Source: Helicoverpa zea (Eukaryota > Arthropoda > Insecta > Lepidoptera > Noctuidae). From it: a stretch of 64,000 nt of DNA. A program made the position numbers and the translations under genes. The stretch lies in assembly GCF_022581195.2 (NCBI RefSeq), contig NC_061458.1:11222001-11286000 (forward strand), read 5' to 3'. Numbering within the stretch: position 1 is the first letter of the stretch; every line of letters begins with the position of its first letter. Shown piece by piece: positions 1-13,200 of this stretch. The notes below the pieces were generated by a model that was not told the origin of the DNA, searched no databases, and was given only the letters and a program-made list of their open reading frames with translations.

Positions 1-3000
1 AAATTAATAACTTGCGACAATCAAAATTGAACTTTCCAACGAACGCGTATAGTTTGAATTTCATTAAATTGCTAAACAAGTTGGAGTTAGACCAAATTGC
101 ACCGTCAAGATGGAGCGATAAAGTCTAATTTTTAATGAAGATGTTCCTGTTTAAGGCTGCCCAAATAGTTAAAGTTGTCCTGTCTTAAATTCGAAGTGAA
201 TCGCTGGCGTGCTTTGCGATAGCTACTTCAATGGATTCCTCTAACAATGTTGTCTCAAAAATGTTGTCCTCGTAGCAGGCTAAGTTTGATCAACTAGAAT
301 ATTGACAATACAAAGTGAATTCTATGAAGCCAGGACTTTTTTCTGAAAACAGTTTAAAACTGCTTCCTCATTCCTCGTATCTCTATGAGCAATTTTTAGG
401 TTTTTTTTTTTAATTCAAGTTTTAGGTAGCAATTTTTGTTTTTTTTTTTTAATTCAAGTTTGAGGTAGCAATTTCGCAACGGGAAAAAAACTGTCTCAAA
501 AATATATACCATTCCATCTTTTTATGAAAACTCACGAAAGCTTTGCTACAATTTATGCTATGATTACCCTTGAAAATTACAGTATGCAGCTAATGCAGCT
601 GACCAATTATGTCCCTTTTCCCGAGCGAGCAAGTGACTATGGGCTAAGAGATTAAATTAGGGATAGAAAGCTAAAGGCCCCTTGCATATTCTAATAATAT
701 TAAGCTGAGAAATTGGTGATATCGAATCCAATTATTAGCTTTACAGCTCTCATTGAAACCCAGACAAGATTGAGTTATACGTAAATTTGCGATTAGACGA
801 GACCTTATTTTATTTGGTTATTTTTTATAAATTAACTAATCTGTTTGAAAAACGTGATAAGAATGAAATAACTACGATAAATTATTCAGATATAGGTAAC
901 TGAGATGTTTCTTGTGTTTTTCCTGGCCATAATTTTAGATATAGTTAACTTAATATTTCAACACAATTGTTTTACCTATACATTTCCTTATTTACGCAAA
1001 CCCAAACAAACAAGACAATCATTTGTTTCAAAGACTAATTACTTAATTAGTATCGAAACTATTGATATTTAATTAAGTACATACAATAATAGATTCTAGA
1101 CTGACCTAGGTATAATATATAACATACATGTATCAATGTCAACCATTAATTTACTATAAACACACACATAATGCAAAGGTGTGGACATAGTGGCAGCGAA
1201 ATACCAAACATGATATATTTTTGATAAATTTAAATACGAAATAAAATATAGTAAAGTAAATTATTCCTGAATAATCATGCCTTATTGCTAGCCAGACTGA
1301 AAAGGTATATTAAGTAGAATATTCTATTAATAAAATAGAAATACACAATTTTTATTTTAAATAAAAAATATCATTTTTCCATTGTTAAAACCTAGACACG
1401 TACACCAAAAAATCTGCATAGATTAGTTTTATTCATTCATTTGTTTCGTTAGTTTTTGAATTAAATCTACCACGTGCCATGCTGGTTAGAATATTTTAGC
1501 CATTCATTTTATTCCCAGACACAAATTTATACGTTTTGTTAATTATCTTGATAAATGTTTCACGCAATTTCACGTAGGTACAGAATTTAATTCATGCAGA
1601 ATTAGGATAGGAACCATAGTATAAATCTTGTAGGTCTGAAAATCCGATACACATTGTACTTATCATAAAATACTTTTCAATATAGTTTAAACAATAGTTA
1701 ATAGGTATTAGGTTTTCACCACACGATTTCTGAGCATATTTTTATTTAAACGTAAACCTCCAGTTAGGTAGGTACCATTTAACTTGGTAATAAGGCTTTC
1801 TTTACAATCAATACATACTTTCATTATGTATGTAGACTTTTTCCATTAGTGGTAATATAAAAATCCGCTCCCGCCTCCGCTTTACATCTCTGTACTACCA
1901 CCCACTAAAAGTCATTCAAAGAAAAATACACCTTAAGTGGATGTTCTAGCAACTGTCAATCATGATGACCTTTCCTCTTCTATTTTACACGTTATTTCTT
2001 AGAAAATGATACTCTGACAAATAAATGGCCCTTCGAACATTGATTTTCGGTACCTAAAAACGGTATTGGACCGTTTACCGTTATTACGAATCTTGACACA
2101 AATTGAAACTTGAATGATTGCTACCGAAAATATATTTTCCTTGGAAAATTGTATACCTAAATCATCTCTTCTCATTTTAGGATAAAAAATATATTTAAAT
2201 GAAACAAATGGAAAAACTTTAACCGATTTTTTTCCTACCTACCTTCAAACCTTTTTATTAACGTGTAAATAACATTAAATGATCTCAAGCGAAAAACTTC
2301 AATAATTACATACCGACATAGCAAAAGTTATCCGAACATTCGTCAAAAATTCCAATTTCCTTTGCGAAGTTCAATTTGATTTCGGAGACTTATATTAGAT
2401 ACACATACCTTCGTGTAAGTATAATAATCCTTTATGCTAAAGTTCTTATGACTTTTAAGACTTATTCCTTTGAATACAGGATGTTGTGCGAACATGTTGA
2501 TTGCTATTGTTGCTACAAACTTTTGATCTTTATTATTATTTCGCGGAACAAATTTGTCATAGAACGGGTACTGCCTTTTTGTGACAAGACGTTCAATATA
2601 ATGTGGCTCTCTATGTATGTTAAGATGGTACTCTAATCCGAGTTTCATATTAGATTTTCATATTAGATCTGTGATTGTTGCTTTACTTTTTGCAACGTCT
2701 AGAATAAGTCTAGGCAAGTGTACTAAACTCCCACACCTTGCTCTGAAAGTATCTAGGTTTATGTTTGTCTGGTTTTTCCTTTACTTACCACATAGTCTAT
2801 TTATGCCCATTTTCGCCAACAAATACCTAAATTAAGGGAACACCAAAGTTTAAGTGTACCTTATAACCTTTATTATTGGGGGAGCCCTTATTCTAATTTC
2901 TAAGTAACAGTTAGGGAAACGTTAAGAGATTGTTGGTGAAAACGGGCATTAGTCTATTATTTTTCAGGACAACCAAACAAATCATTAATTTATATACTAT

Positions 3001-3023
3001 AACCTCAAACCCTTCTTCCACAG
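1..3023 (+). other. Intron of the tolloid-like gene, 5' part of gene off window
   Basis: No exon with astacin homology is visible here, although the first coding exon in the window (from 3024) begins inside the catalytic domain. I therefore read the stretch as intron of that gene. It is very AT-rich, and the small open frames on both strands look random. Apart from a short tandem repeat near 391-474, I see nothing in it. Confidence 0.6.
391..474. repeat. Two-copy tandem repeat, about 40-bp unit
   Basis: Two adjacent units each have the order AATTTTT, a long T run, AATTCAAGTTT, then AGGTAGC. They differ by a few bases, mainly in the T run and one A/G change. This looks like a local slippage duplication in an intron; no function is suggested. 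Confidence 0.75.
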
Positions 3024-6000
3024 GCCAAGAATACAATTTCAACAAGTTAACCGAAGAAGAAGTGAACTCCTTAGGGCAAACATACGACTATGACTCAATC
3101 ATGCACTACGCTAGAAACACCTTCAGTAAAGGGACGTATCTGGACACCATACTCCCTCTAGAAGTCCACGGGAAGAAACGGCCGGAGATCGGACAGAGAG
3201 TGAGATTGAGCGCCAGTGATATCGCCCAGACTAACTTGCTGTATAAGTGTGCCAGTAAGATCTAATTTGTATATTCTTTTTTAATTGTTTGTTGTTTGTG
3301 TGGAGACAAGGTAAGTTGATGTTGCCTTTTTTTGTTAAGTGTAGAGGAAATACCTACTATAGCAAAGTCATTTTAATGAAAAGTAATCTTAAACTACTTG
3401 AGCATAAATCATGTATCATGTACCTACTTACCCACAATAAAATGTAAAGTTTACGTAACATTAGAACTGCGATTCAGGATTCAGAAAGACAAATAAATTA
3501 AATCAATAACGTTATTGACATTACAAAATTCACCATTACTGCTTAATAACGATGAAAATACATAAGTTCTTAATAATATAACTTACTTTTGATACTAAAT
3601 ATTGTATGTGAACATGAGTATAAAGATTAACATGAACGTTAAAAGACAGTGACCGTAACAAATCATCTCATATCTCGTTTATAGGTAATAATAATGATTT
3701 AATATTGTAAACAGAATGCGGAAGGACTTTGTTGGGCAATTCGGGGTGGTTCAACTCCCCCGGATGGGGTAGTGAGACTCCCCCGACTACTCCTGAACGC
3801 TGCGAGTGGAGGATCGTGGCTACGCATGGAGAAAGAGTAGTCCTCAACATCACTGGTGAGTACCTACCTGCATTAGAGTAACTTATCTTAACAACTTCTA
3901 AAACTTTATTTTTAATGTATTCAAGAAAGCCCTGAAAGAAAGTATGTAGCTACGATTTTACAGACTAAAATACTCGTACGCATAATAAGGTGATGTTAAA
4001 ACTGCTGGATTTAATCCATGTAGGTACTTAATATTTACTAAGACTAAGAAATGCCGTCACAACGTCGGCCAGATATATAATATTTTTTACGTAAATCCGA
4101 AGAAGTAGTGAAACAAGTATTGAGCTTATCCTACTAATATTATAAATGCGAAAGTCCGTTTGAAAAACTACTTGTATATTATTGGTTGTACTAGACTGAA
4201 CGTAGGATACTTTTTATCAACACACCACGCGGGCCAAGCCGCGCGCGCGGGCGGAAGCTAGTCGCGAATAAACAAATAAACACGATACTATTGACTTTTG
4301 TTTTATAGTAAAAATGAAATGTGATGAAATGAATAGTCAGTCCAGGCCCTTTGACATACATATTTTCATGCAGTAATACCGTCGAATTGCCCCCAGGCAC
4401 TGATAAGTAGGTAACTGTATCCGACATTTTATTAAACTCAAATACTGAAAGTGGGCCAATACCTATATTGTGTAACTGTAATACATTGAGTTTCAGTCTC
4501 TTTAGGTTTAAATGTCAAGTCTTCATCGAGTTACGTAAATCTTTCTATTCCATCTGGGGCATTCGATATATGTATTTTAATTGATTCAATTCATTGCCTT
4601 AACGTAATTGCTTATTTTAACTAAAGTAAACGCGGGTGAAGTCGTCATGCCCGTCAATTGATCCAAAAACTTTTATTTATTTTTTCTACTGAACTTAAAA
4701 TGGGCCGGTTTATATGTCAACATATTGTTGATAACATATTGCACAATTGAAATGACAATATGGGGTTTTAACAGTCATGGCATCGGAGATATGTTAGTCG
4801 AAACGTGTGTGCCCTAACAAAATCGTTTTTTCGTGAAGTTCAGCTGTCAAAAGTGAAACTCAGCACGTGGTTTTGTGTTTTGATTTACATAACTCCAGTG
4901 GGGTCTGTGGTATGTTTCTTTGTTTAATTGGATAGTTAAGTTTATTTGCTAACGATGTAATATGCAATTTGGAATACTTTTAACATAGAAGATATATTTA
5001 TTTAACGTGACATCTATTGGTACTTTAAAACTTCCATTTGACCCAAAACTCGTCAATTTTAGAATTATTATGACGACTACTGGGACATGCTCAAAAGTTG
5101 CACCTAAACTCGTCATAATGAGGATATTTTGTGTTTTACAGTACAAAATGCGAATAAATAGCTAATATCGGGACTTTTACAAAATTGTTAACTGTCTAGA
5201 ACAAACATATTTAAGGTTTAGACTACATTTGTTGATAAAACTGTGTTTGACTTGACAGCTTTTTGTTCGAAATAACTGCATGTCATCACGCGTATTGTAC
5301 CGCGTCTCCCTCACGTGCCTTTATAAAAATTATGTTATTCAACTAACTAACTGTTTTGACGCAAAAAATATTAAAATAAGTTTTAAAACTAAGATGACAT
5401 AGCTTCCATCGCTGTCACTTCTTTGCTTGTCGTATTCGATATTGATGGATAAAGAAATCGTATGTACCTAGTGATTGCATGATCGTAATTTTAACAGCAG
5501 ATCATGACTGTAAGAAACTACAAGCAAGAGGGCCTTTTAAAAGTCACAGAAGTTGTTTAGAATAGAATAATGAAATTCTAAATCGCCGTGGAACGCCGGC
5601 TTAGAATTGCGTTCCCCCAAATCATCCCGTGGGTGTCGTAAGAGGCGACTAAGGGGCAAACCGGAGGTCGGGCAGCAGCGCCCTCCGTGTACCGCACACC
5701 CTCACTGCGATTGCCAACCCGCCTGCCAAGCGTGGCGATTAACGGCAACTTATGATTATGATAGGCACAGAAACCAGGCCCCCAGTCCCCGGCAGCTCCG
5801 CTATCCCTGGCGCGAGTAGCGGTCAAGGTAACGGCGGAGCAGGGTGCTAAGAATCTCCGGAAGAGTTCCGGCTACCCACCCCCACGACGACTGGCCCTGG
5901 TAACACACAACATACGCACATTGAGGACTGACGAAAAGATCTGCGAGCTGGAAGAGGAGTTGAGCAAGTTACATTGGGACATTATAGGGTTATGCGAAGT

Positions 6001-7206
6001 CCGTAGAGAGGGAGAGGACACCGTAACCCTGAAGTCTGGTAACTTGCTCTACTACCGGGAGGGCGACCAACAATCCCAACATAACAACCATCGACAGTAT
6101 GTCGAACCTAATACTCAGAATATCCGAAAGATATTCGCTGAAGGGCATTCAGGTGTACGCACCGACCTCGTCACACTCCGATGATGATGTGGAGACTATG
6201 TATGAGGACGTAAGTAGAGCCATACATAGTTCATAAGTTGGGAAAGAAAAGCGAAACCAAGGCTCGACGCCTTCAAGCTCCTGGAATGGGAAGGACTTGG
6301 CATAAACATCCACGGCGAATACATCACCCACCTTCGGTTTGCCGATGACAACGTAGTCATGGCAAAGTCGATGGAGGAACTCAGTATGATGCTCGATGGC
6401 CTCGACCGAGTTTCAAAACGGGTGGGCTTGAAAATGAACATGGACAAGACGAAAATTATGTCAAATGTCCATGTTGAGCCCACCCCTTCTCGGTTGGAAG
6501 CTCGGTACTCGAAGTTGTTGCCTCATATATCTGCCTAGGACAAGTAGTCCAATTACGTAGGTCCAACTTCAAAAAATTGAGGTAAAAAAATCTTTAAAAA
6601 CAAGCTTTTATTTAAATGCGCTAAAAATAAAAAAATAAACTTTTACTGTAACTTTACTGATTTATGTTTCAAAAGCTTGTCGCGACATTTAAGTACTCGT
6701 ATTTACTTTCTTAGTAAAATCGCGACAAGCTTTTAAAACATAAATCAGTAAAGTTACAGTAAAAGTTTATTTTTTTATTTTTAGCGCATTTAAATAAAAG
6801 CTTGTTTTTAAAGATTTTTTTACCTCAATTTATTATATACTTTTTAGTTTTGATTTGGTAAAGTGCACTTTATTTTACTTGCCTGTCATTGGATACCTAT
6901 ATGGATGGGATTGAAAAAAATAGGTTATTCACCATTTTGTAGCGGCGGCCATCTTGGATTTTTATTTCGTAAAGTGCAATGTGTTCTACTAGTCAATCAC
7001 TTTCATTTGATACCCATATTGTATAGGTACTTTAAAAATAACTAGTCCCCCATCTTGTATATTTAGCCATGTCGGATTTAGGATGACGTCACATAGCTTA
7101 ACATGCATTGTCATCCAAACTAAACATGTATGCAAAATTGCAGCTCAATCGGTTGAGGGCAAGTGCCTTAAAATTGAGTTGTAAAATTCCACCCGAACAC
7201 ACATAG

Positions 7207-7237
<31 letters not shown>

Positions 7238-10200
7238 CATTGCAAGTTAAATAAAAAGCTTGTAAAAAGAGGTCAACCGCCGAATCCAACTCGGCTGGGC
7301 AGCGTTCGGGAGGTGGACAGACGACTTATAAAGGTCGCCGGAGATCCACGGGGAAGGCCTATGTTCAATAGTGGACGTCCTATGGCTGAGATGATGATAA
7401 ATGAATGTGGCTTTTATTTTTTGTAAAAACTAATTATTTTATTGTACAATTTAAATATTTTAATAGTAATAATTTTACTCGTGCTACATGTGCACATGAC
7501 TGCATGGCTATTATGAATAAGAAATATAACATATAATACATATTTTATAGACTGATTTTGTGATTCCAAGCGTTTGATAGTTAGGAATATAAATTAAAAT
7601 GCAACTATGTATCTGTTGTATTGAATACCTGCTCTTCTAACAGATTATGACCTGCTATTCTAAATAGGGATTTGATTTTCTATCTACCTAATGTTTCAAA
7701 GGCACAAGTATGCTTAACAAATTCAACTACAAAAAAAATTACATAACTTGAACTTTATGTTCAAGAGCAGAGAATTTACATTAGCATTAAAAGTTGACGA
7801 GTAGGTACTGGGAATATTTGACGAGTATCCGTACAAATCAGACGACTATTGGTACAAATCGCCCTTTTTTTACTTTTGCCTTAATAAGTACATAAACCCA
7901 TCAAAATGATTAAAAAAACATTCGTTACTTAGAATAACGAATAAATACTCTATCATGTCATGCAAAAATTTTCATTTTCTATTGAATATTTAACACACAG
8001 TAGAGCTTCAAAGTCAGTGATTTCCGAAATCCGACGAGTATTGGTACGTTTACCTTATTGACTTTTTTACGCGTTTTCTTCATTTGACCATTCATTTATG
8101 TAATTGTTTTTTGAAGGGTAAAGAACCTATAGGTACTGTTGAAACACCAAAATGAAATAAAATAGAACGTACCAACAGAACTTTTCAATTTATATGTTAA
8201 TTTTAATAGTTACAGAATTCTTAAAATATAATTTATTTGTTTATAAATTAAATTATCCAAAAACAACAGAAATCAGAACCATTTCTCGAGAGCTACAAAA
8301 ATGAATTTACTCGTCTGTCAAGCAAACAAACGGATGGAATACTAATGTCCAGACAGACTGCTAAAGACATTATTGTTTGAAGCATATTTAGTTAAATTGT
8401 TTTGTCGGACACATTTTACCGAGTTAATTTTCAATTTTATAGGATAAAATTAAAGAATTTACGTTTAATCAAAGTTAATAGCTATCATGACTGTCGTTAT
8501 TGGGTATTACAAAAGTGTTAAGTGTGGAATAATAAGACTGTTTGAAAACGACTTGTATTCCTGAGTCTTCCTGAAGCACATAAATACAACATACTGATTT
8601 ATGTAATAAAATAAAATCTTTATGAAGGCGGATGGACAAAAATGATTTGATTTTAGAAAGAAATTCTATTTTTACCTCAACACACTAACGTCCCATTGTC
8701 TCATAATGTATCCTAAATCCATACAGCAGTGCTTACTCGTCAGTACGTACAAAAGAGCTCTTTCAGGAACATCGTCAAGTGTTTGCGGAGAACCTTTCCA
8801 GCCCAATTTTGTACGAGAGCGCACTTGAGACAACCCTCCGCTGTTGGCGAATCGTTAATTTTTGTAAATGCACGCAAATGGCTGTTACGTCATCGTGTTA
8901 GAGAGTTTAATGGTGGTAGCCTGTAATAGGTGCCGTTAATATAAGATTAGCAAACATGTGAAGACGGGATTCCTCTGTAGAGGCACACAAATATATTTCC
9001 TCTGGGCTTGCGCTAGAACATTTTTAATGTATCCGCGAAATTGCAAACTTTGTTTGCGAACATATGCTGGCAGTGGACTCGCGTTGCCTCGTACACTTTT
9101 TTGTTCGCGAACAAATGTGCGTGAACACAAAAATCAAATCATCGTGAGTATGCAGTCCAGTTCCTTCCAAAAATGAATCTTGTACCAAGAATTTAAGGTT
9201 TCCTCTTCGAACTGTTACTTTTCGTCCATAACGTTCGTATACCTTGTCACAACACCAACTAAATCAAACCAATACAACTCGTAAGCTCGGACCTTACAAA
9301 CCCTCATTTGTATCGGCAAATTGTCTCCGCAATAATCCTTCATAGTAGAATACTTTGACGGCCATCTCGTTAAGCCTTATCTAGCAGACAAATGGGCGTT
9401 TGGACAAGCGGTCATAATCCAGTTTATATTGTTAGTAAGCCGCTGTCAAAAGAAGTTTTTTGTGGAGAACTGGTGGTCGGATTTGTGGGATAAGGCTGTG
9501 GTTAGACTGAGGGTGAAGAAGGCTAAGTATGTACGAGAAGTTATTTAAGTGACTGAAGAAGCTGGCTCTTCGGCTGCTAGACGCAAAGTTATGGGCAAGT
9601 AGAAGTTCAGCTACTAAGAATCTCAAATAGACTGTTATAAAATTGTTTGTGATTTGGGTTTCGCTTCTCCTTCTTGATATTTTACCCATGTACTGAAGGA
9701 TGGTATTAGTCTATATATTTCATCACAGAACACTGCATTTTTTACCGTTAGTTTTTCAAAAAGTATTTTTTATTTTTTTAATATGCTACTACATACATCT
9801 TCAAAAATAACTTTGGCACTAAATCAGTATACGCAAGCAAAACATGCCGCATAAATCCCGCATAAATAAATTGATGAATCACTTCAAAGAAAGTATCTCA
9901 ATAAAGATACTTTTACCATAAATTACCTTTTTACCTGACACTCGTTCCTTTAAACTGGGCTCGCTAATGACCGTAATTAAAATTAATTTGCTTAAGATCA
10001 TTGGGACAACTTAATTACGAATTATGGCCACGTAAATTATATCTTTTTTATTTTTTGTGCAGTAGTCAGAATTTGCTGGTGATAAAAGTTAGCTTTGTTA
10101 CACAAAAAGGTGGTACTTATAGAAAACGTAGGTGAGCACTTATCTCAAAAAGTCATAAAAAAATTGGTTCTATGTTCCCTAAGTCTAAACTTTTCTTCAC

Positions 10201-13200
10201 CAAGATACTACACACCACATATAATTTTCTACACAAGGAACCTTAAAACCTTAAAACCCTTACAAGTAGGTACTCGTATAAAATAGCGACAAAAACCTAC
10301 TTTCTGGGTGCTCTGAACCAAAAACTTAAGGGATTCGTCACGGGTATTTGGTCCTAAATACCAAATTAACGATATAGAAAAAAATATTCCTTTTTAAACA
10401 TCTTTTAAGCGTCCTTTATCAAGTACCGTGAAATAGGATCCTTTTCGCACACAGGCACAACGAATGATTACATGACTACCTATATATGTATGTGTGTGTG
10501 TCTGTGTGTATAGGTTCAATACATGCAAATAAATCTACCATTTCGTTTGTCCGTAGCGAATATAAATGGATTCTGGTGAATTAATGAATTTATTACCAGC
10601 TTTTATTTTAAGTGGTCTACGGTCGGTCACTCGCGACGATAAATCTTTGTGGTGGATACCACCGGTTCTCGTGGGATACTAGATTAGGTATTTTGCGATT
10701 GGTTCACCTAAATAAAGGTTGTAGGTATAGTCTAAATACCTTGAATGAAAAATACTAAAGCTTGAAATAATTGAATTGAAAAATTTTTGTGTATCTTTCG
10801 TCACGTCTTTCATGAAAAAATCTGACACAAAGGTGCTTAAAATCCAATATAACGACTAATAAAAATAATCTTTGTTCTTTTTCGTGTATCTACAAATAGT
10901 AGACACGAAAAAAGATGTAAGTATTTTCGGATCTTAAGGTCCTAAGAAAACATATTTTTGTGATATGTCTCGTTCAAATATGCTTTACTTACACTAGTAA
11001 GGGTTAAAAAGGGACTTTTTATCAAATATCACATGTGAGTATAAAAAATATACGTGCAAACAAAAAATGAGGAAGATCCGATTGTTATAGAAATTGTAGA
11101 CGTAAGGTTTATTTCTTTGTATTTAGGAATAACCTTTTCAAAATAGTTTTATCTATGTTACACTAAATACCAGTATTCCAACATATAAGAGGTTTTTCAG
11201 GAGTTTTCAGGCATCATTTATACTCCTGTGGCGGACTAAAACCTGTACAGTCGGAACTTTTTGTGTGTGTGTTTTGTTTTATATTTTATTAATTTTTCTC
11301 CTTCAAAAAAATAAGCAGACAGATTACAATACTTTTACAAATCTTGATGAAGCATTTTTATTTAGTTAGAATCCTGCGTAGCATGCTTATGAGCATCTCG
11401 CTTAGATGCTACAAAGCTAAAAATTAAGTTGAGCCTTCTAGCTTCAGTCAAAATAATGAACAATGAAGAGTTTATACATTTAATATTATGAAATAGATTG
11501 AAAATCCCGCGGTCTTTCCCCGGTAAATAATAATTAGGATGCAGTGAATCCGTCACGGTTAATAATATCAATAGTGCAAAACTTAATTAAAATCAACCGC
11601 AGGAGTTGTATTGTTTGAAACCATATTCGAAATCATTAATGCCGATGGTGATAATAATATTTAATTAACTATTCCATAGTACACGGTAAATAATTAACGT
11701 ATGTATGTATTAATTAACACAATTTATACTTTGAGTTGAAATGTTGATCAAAAGGTTAATAAGCGTTGTATTTCAAGTTTAGTATCATTTGTAATACCTG
11801 TCTGCTTACATACATAATAGTTAAAAGTTTAGCACTAGATACTTAGGTTTTAAAGACACAATTCTTCGATACATCAACCCAATTTAATCTTATTTCATCT
11901 AAAAGAAATATAAAATTATATCTACGTCTAAAAACAACCTTTAAGTTACAACAGCCGAGGCCGTGAGTAAGAATCCCAAAAATGTTCAACATCGCCCTAC
12001 CCAAGGCTGCGTACTTTATCTTCCGGCAGTCCGACACCCGAGATTCAGATTTATTCAGACACATGTGTATGTTTGAACTAGATCCTAACACATTTGCAGA
12101 AAAGGTCAGAAAGAAATTGTTTCTATAAATTAACTTCGTTCACGGCAGTTTTCCTAAAAGGGTGAGGCAGTGTTGAACGTATCTACCTTAGCACTTACAA
12201 ACATTTACACGATTTTTCCCACTTTTGGTTCCCACAATTTCACCCACGTCCCGAGGGAACTAATTTCCGCATCTGGATAAAAAGCGACCTGTTATATTCT
12301 CAGGCTCTAGACTATGTATAAAAAATGATATATAAGTCGGCTCGATAGAGGTTTGGTGTTATAGCTAACTTATACCTAAATATTAGCAGGGATGCCCATT
12401 TGTTGAAAATATCAGTTTATAAAATATCAAATGATTATCATAAATGTCACTACTTTCCTCCGCAAACTTTGTGTTCTTAGATAGGACACTCAAAATTTAC
12501 CAGCTGAGTACTTTTAAGCACCTTACTTCAAAAGGTACCTAATCCCCAATTAAAAGCTTTGAAAGCTTCCAGCGAAATACTCAAACCCTTTTTAAAGAAA
12601 AGGTACGTCGCAGACTCAAAAAAACATCATCCATTAAAGTGTAGAGTGACAAATACAGAAAAACAAAGGCCAGTTGAGATTTATTGTGCTTCGGAATTGG
12701 TTGGGGAGCTACCAGCCAGGACTGTAGGTCCCGATATATGGCTAGAGTGAGTAGTCTTGATTGTACCCATAAAATACTGGAAGGTTTTTTTGTGCCTTTG
12801 ATGTCTTGGGAAACAAATCATTAATTGTTTGTTAAGATTCTTTTTAATTTGGGTTTAGTATTTAGTTTTGAAATAACTGATTAATGAAATGATCATCAAC
12901 GCCTTGGAACATCTCGTGTAAAATATTTAACTTTTCAGATGCAGAAGTGCTTTGACATTTTCTTCATATAAACGCAATTAAAATGGCAAAAAAGCTTTCC
13001 CGAGATTTTCACGCTAAGACGATGTCACGTAACTGAATCAATTAGGTAAATAGTTCTTGGAAAATTTCAGTGGACTTCAAAGGATATTCCCTGTCATAAT
13101 GGCTCATTAACTTATTTAAATCTCTCTCGATTTTATAATAACTACTTAACTTGGCGTAAAAATATGCACAGGTTTAAAGGCGATTTTCTACTAAATACAT

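Larger units (their letters stand above)
5590..7400 (+). pseudogene. Degenerate RTE-type LINE, split by a nested element
   Basis: From 5590 the sequence resembles the 5' region of lepidopteran RTE elements (GGGTGTCGTAAGAGGCGACT at about 5632). Near 5921 it encodes the start of an APE-type endonuclease (ELSKLHWDIIGLCEVRREGE), and near 6300-6530 the late RT region (HLRFADDN-like text, then YICLGQVVQLRRSNF). The frame is broken many times and most of the RT domain is missing. The reading resumes at 7265 with VNRRIQLGWAAFGRWTDDL, then runs to the usual element end. The break at 6573/7265 is exactly where the nested element sits. It is a dead copy. Confidence 0.82.

Noticed and set aside
2343..2648. 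101-codon minus-strand frame opposite an 86-codon plus-strand frame
   Set aside because: Low-complexity AT-rich intron text with no homology that I recognise.
5578..5826. 82- and 70-codon frames on both strands near 5.6-5.8 kb
   Set aside because: They are shadows of the GC-richer 5' region of the RTE remnant.
8725..9180. Overlapping frames of 64-72 codons in a slightly GC-richer patch
   Set aside because: Open on both strands, with no domain and no splice context; treated as intron of tolloid.
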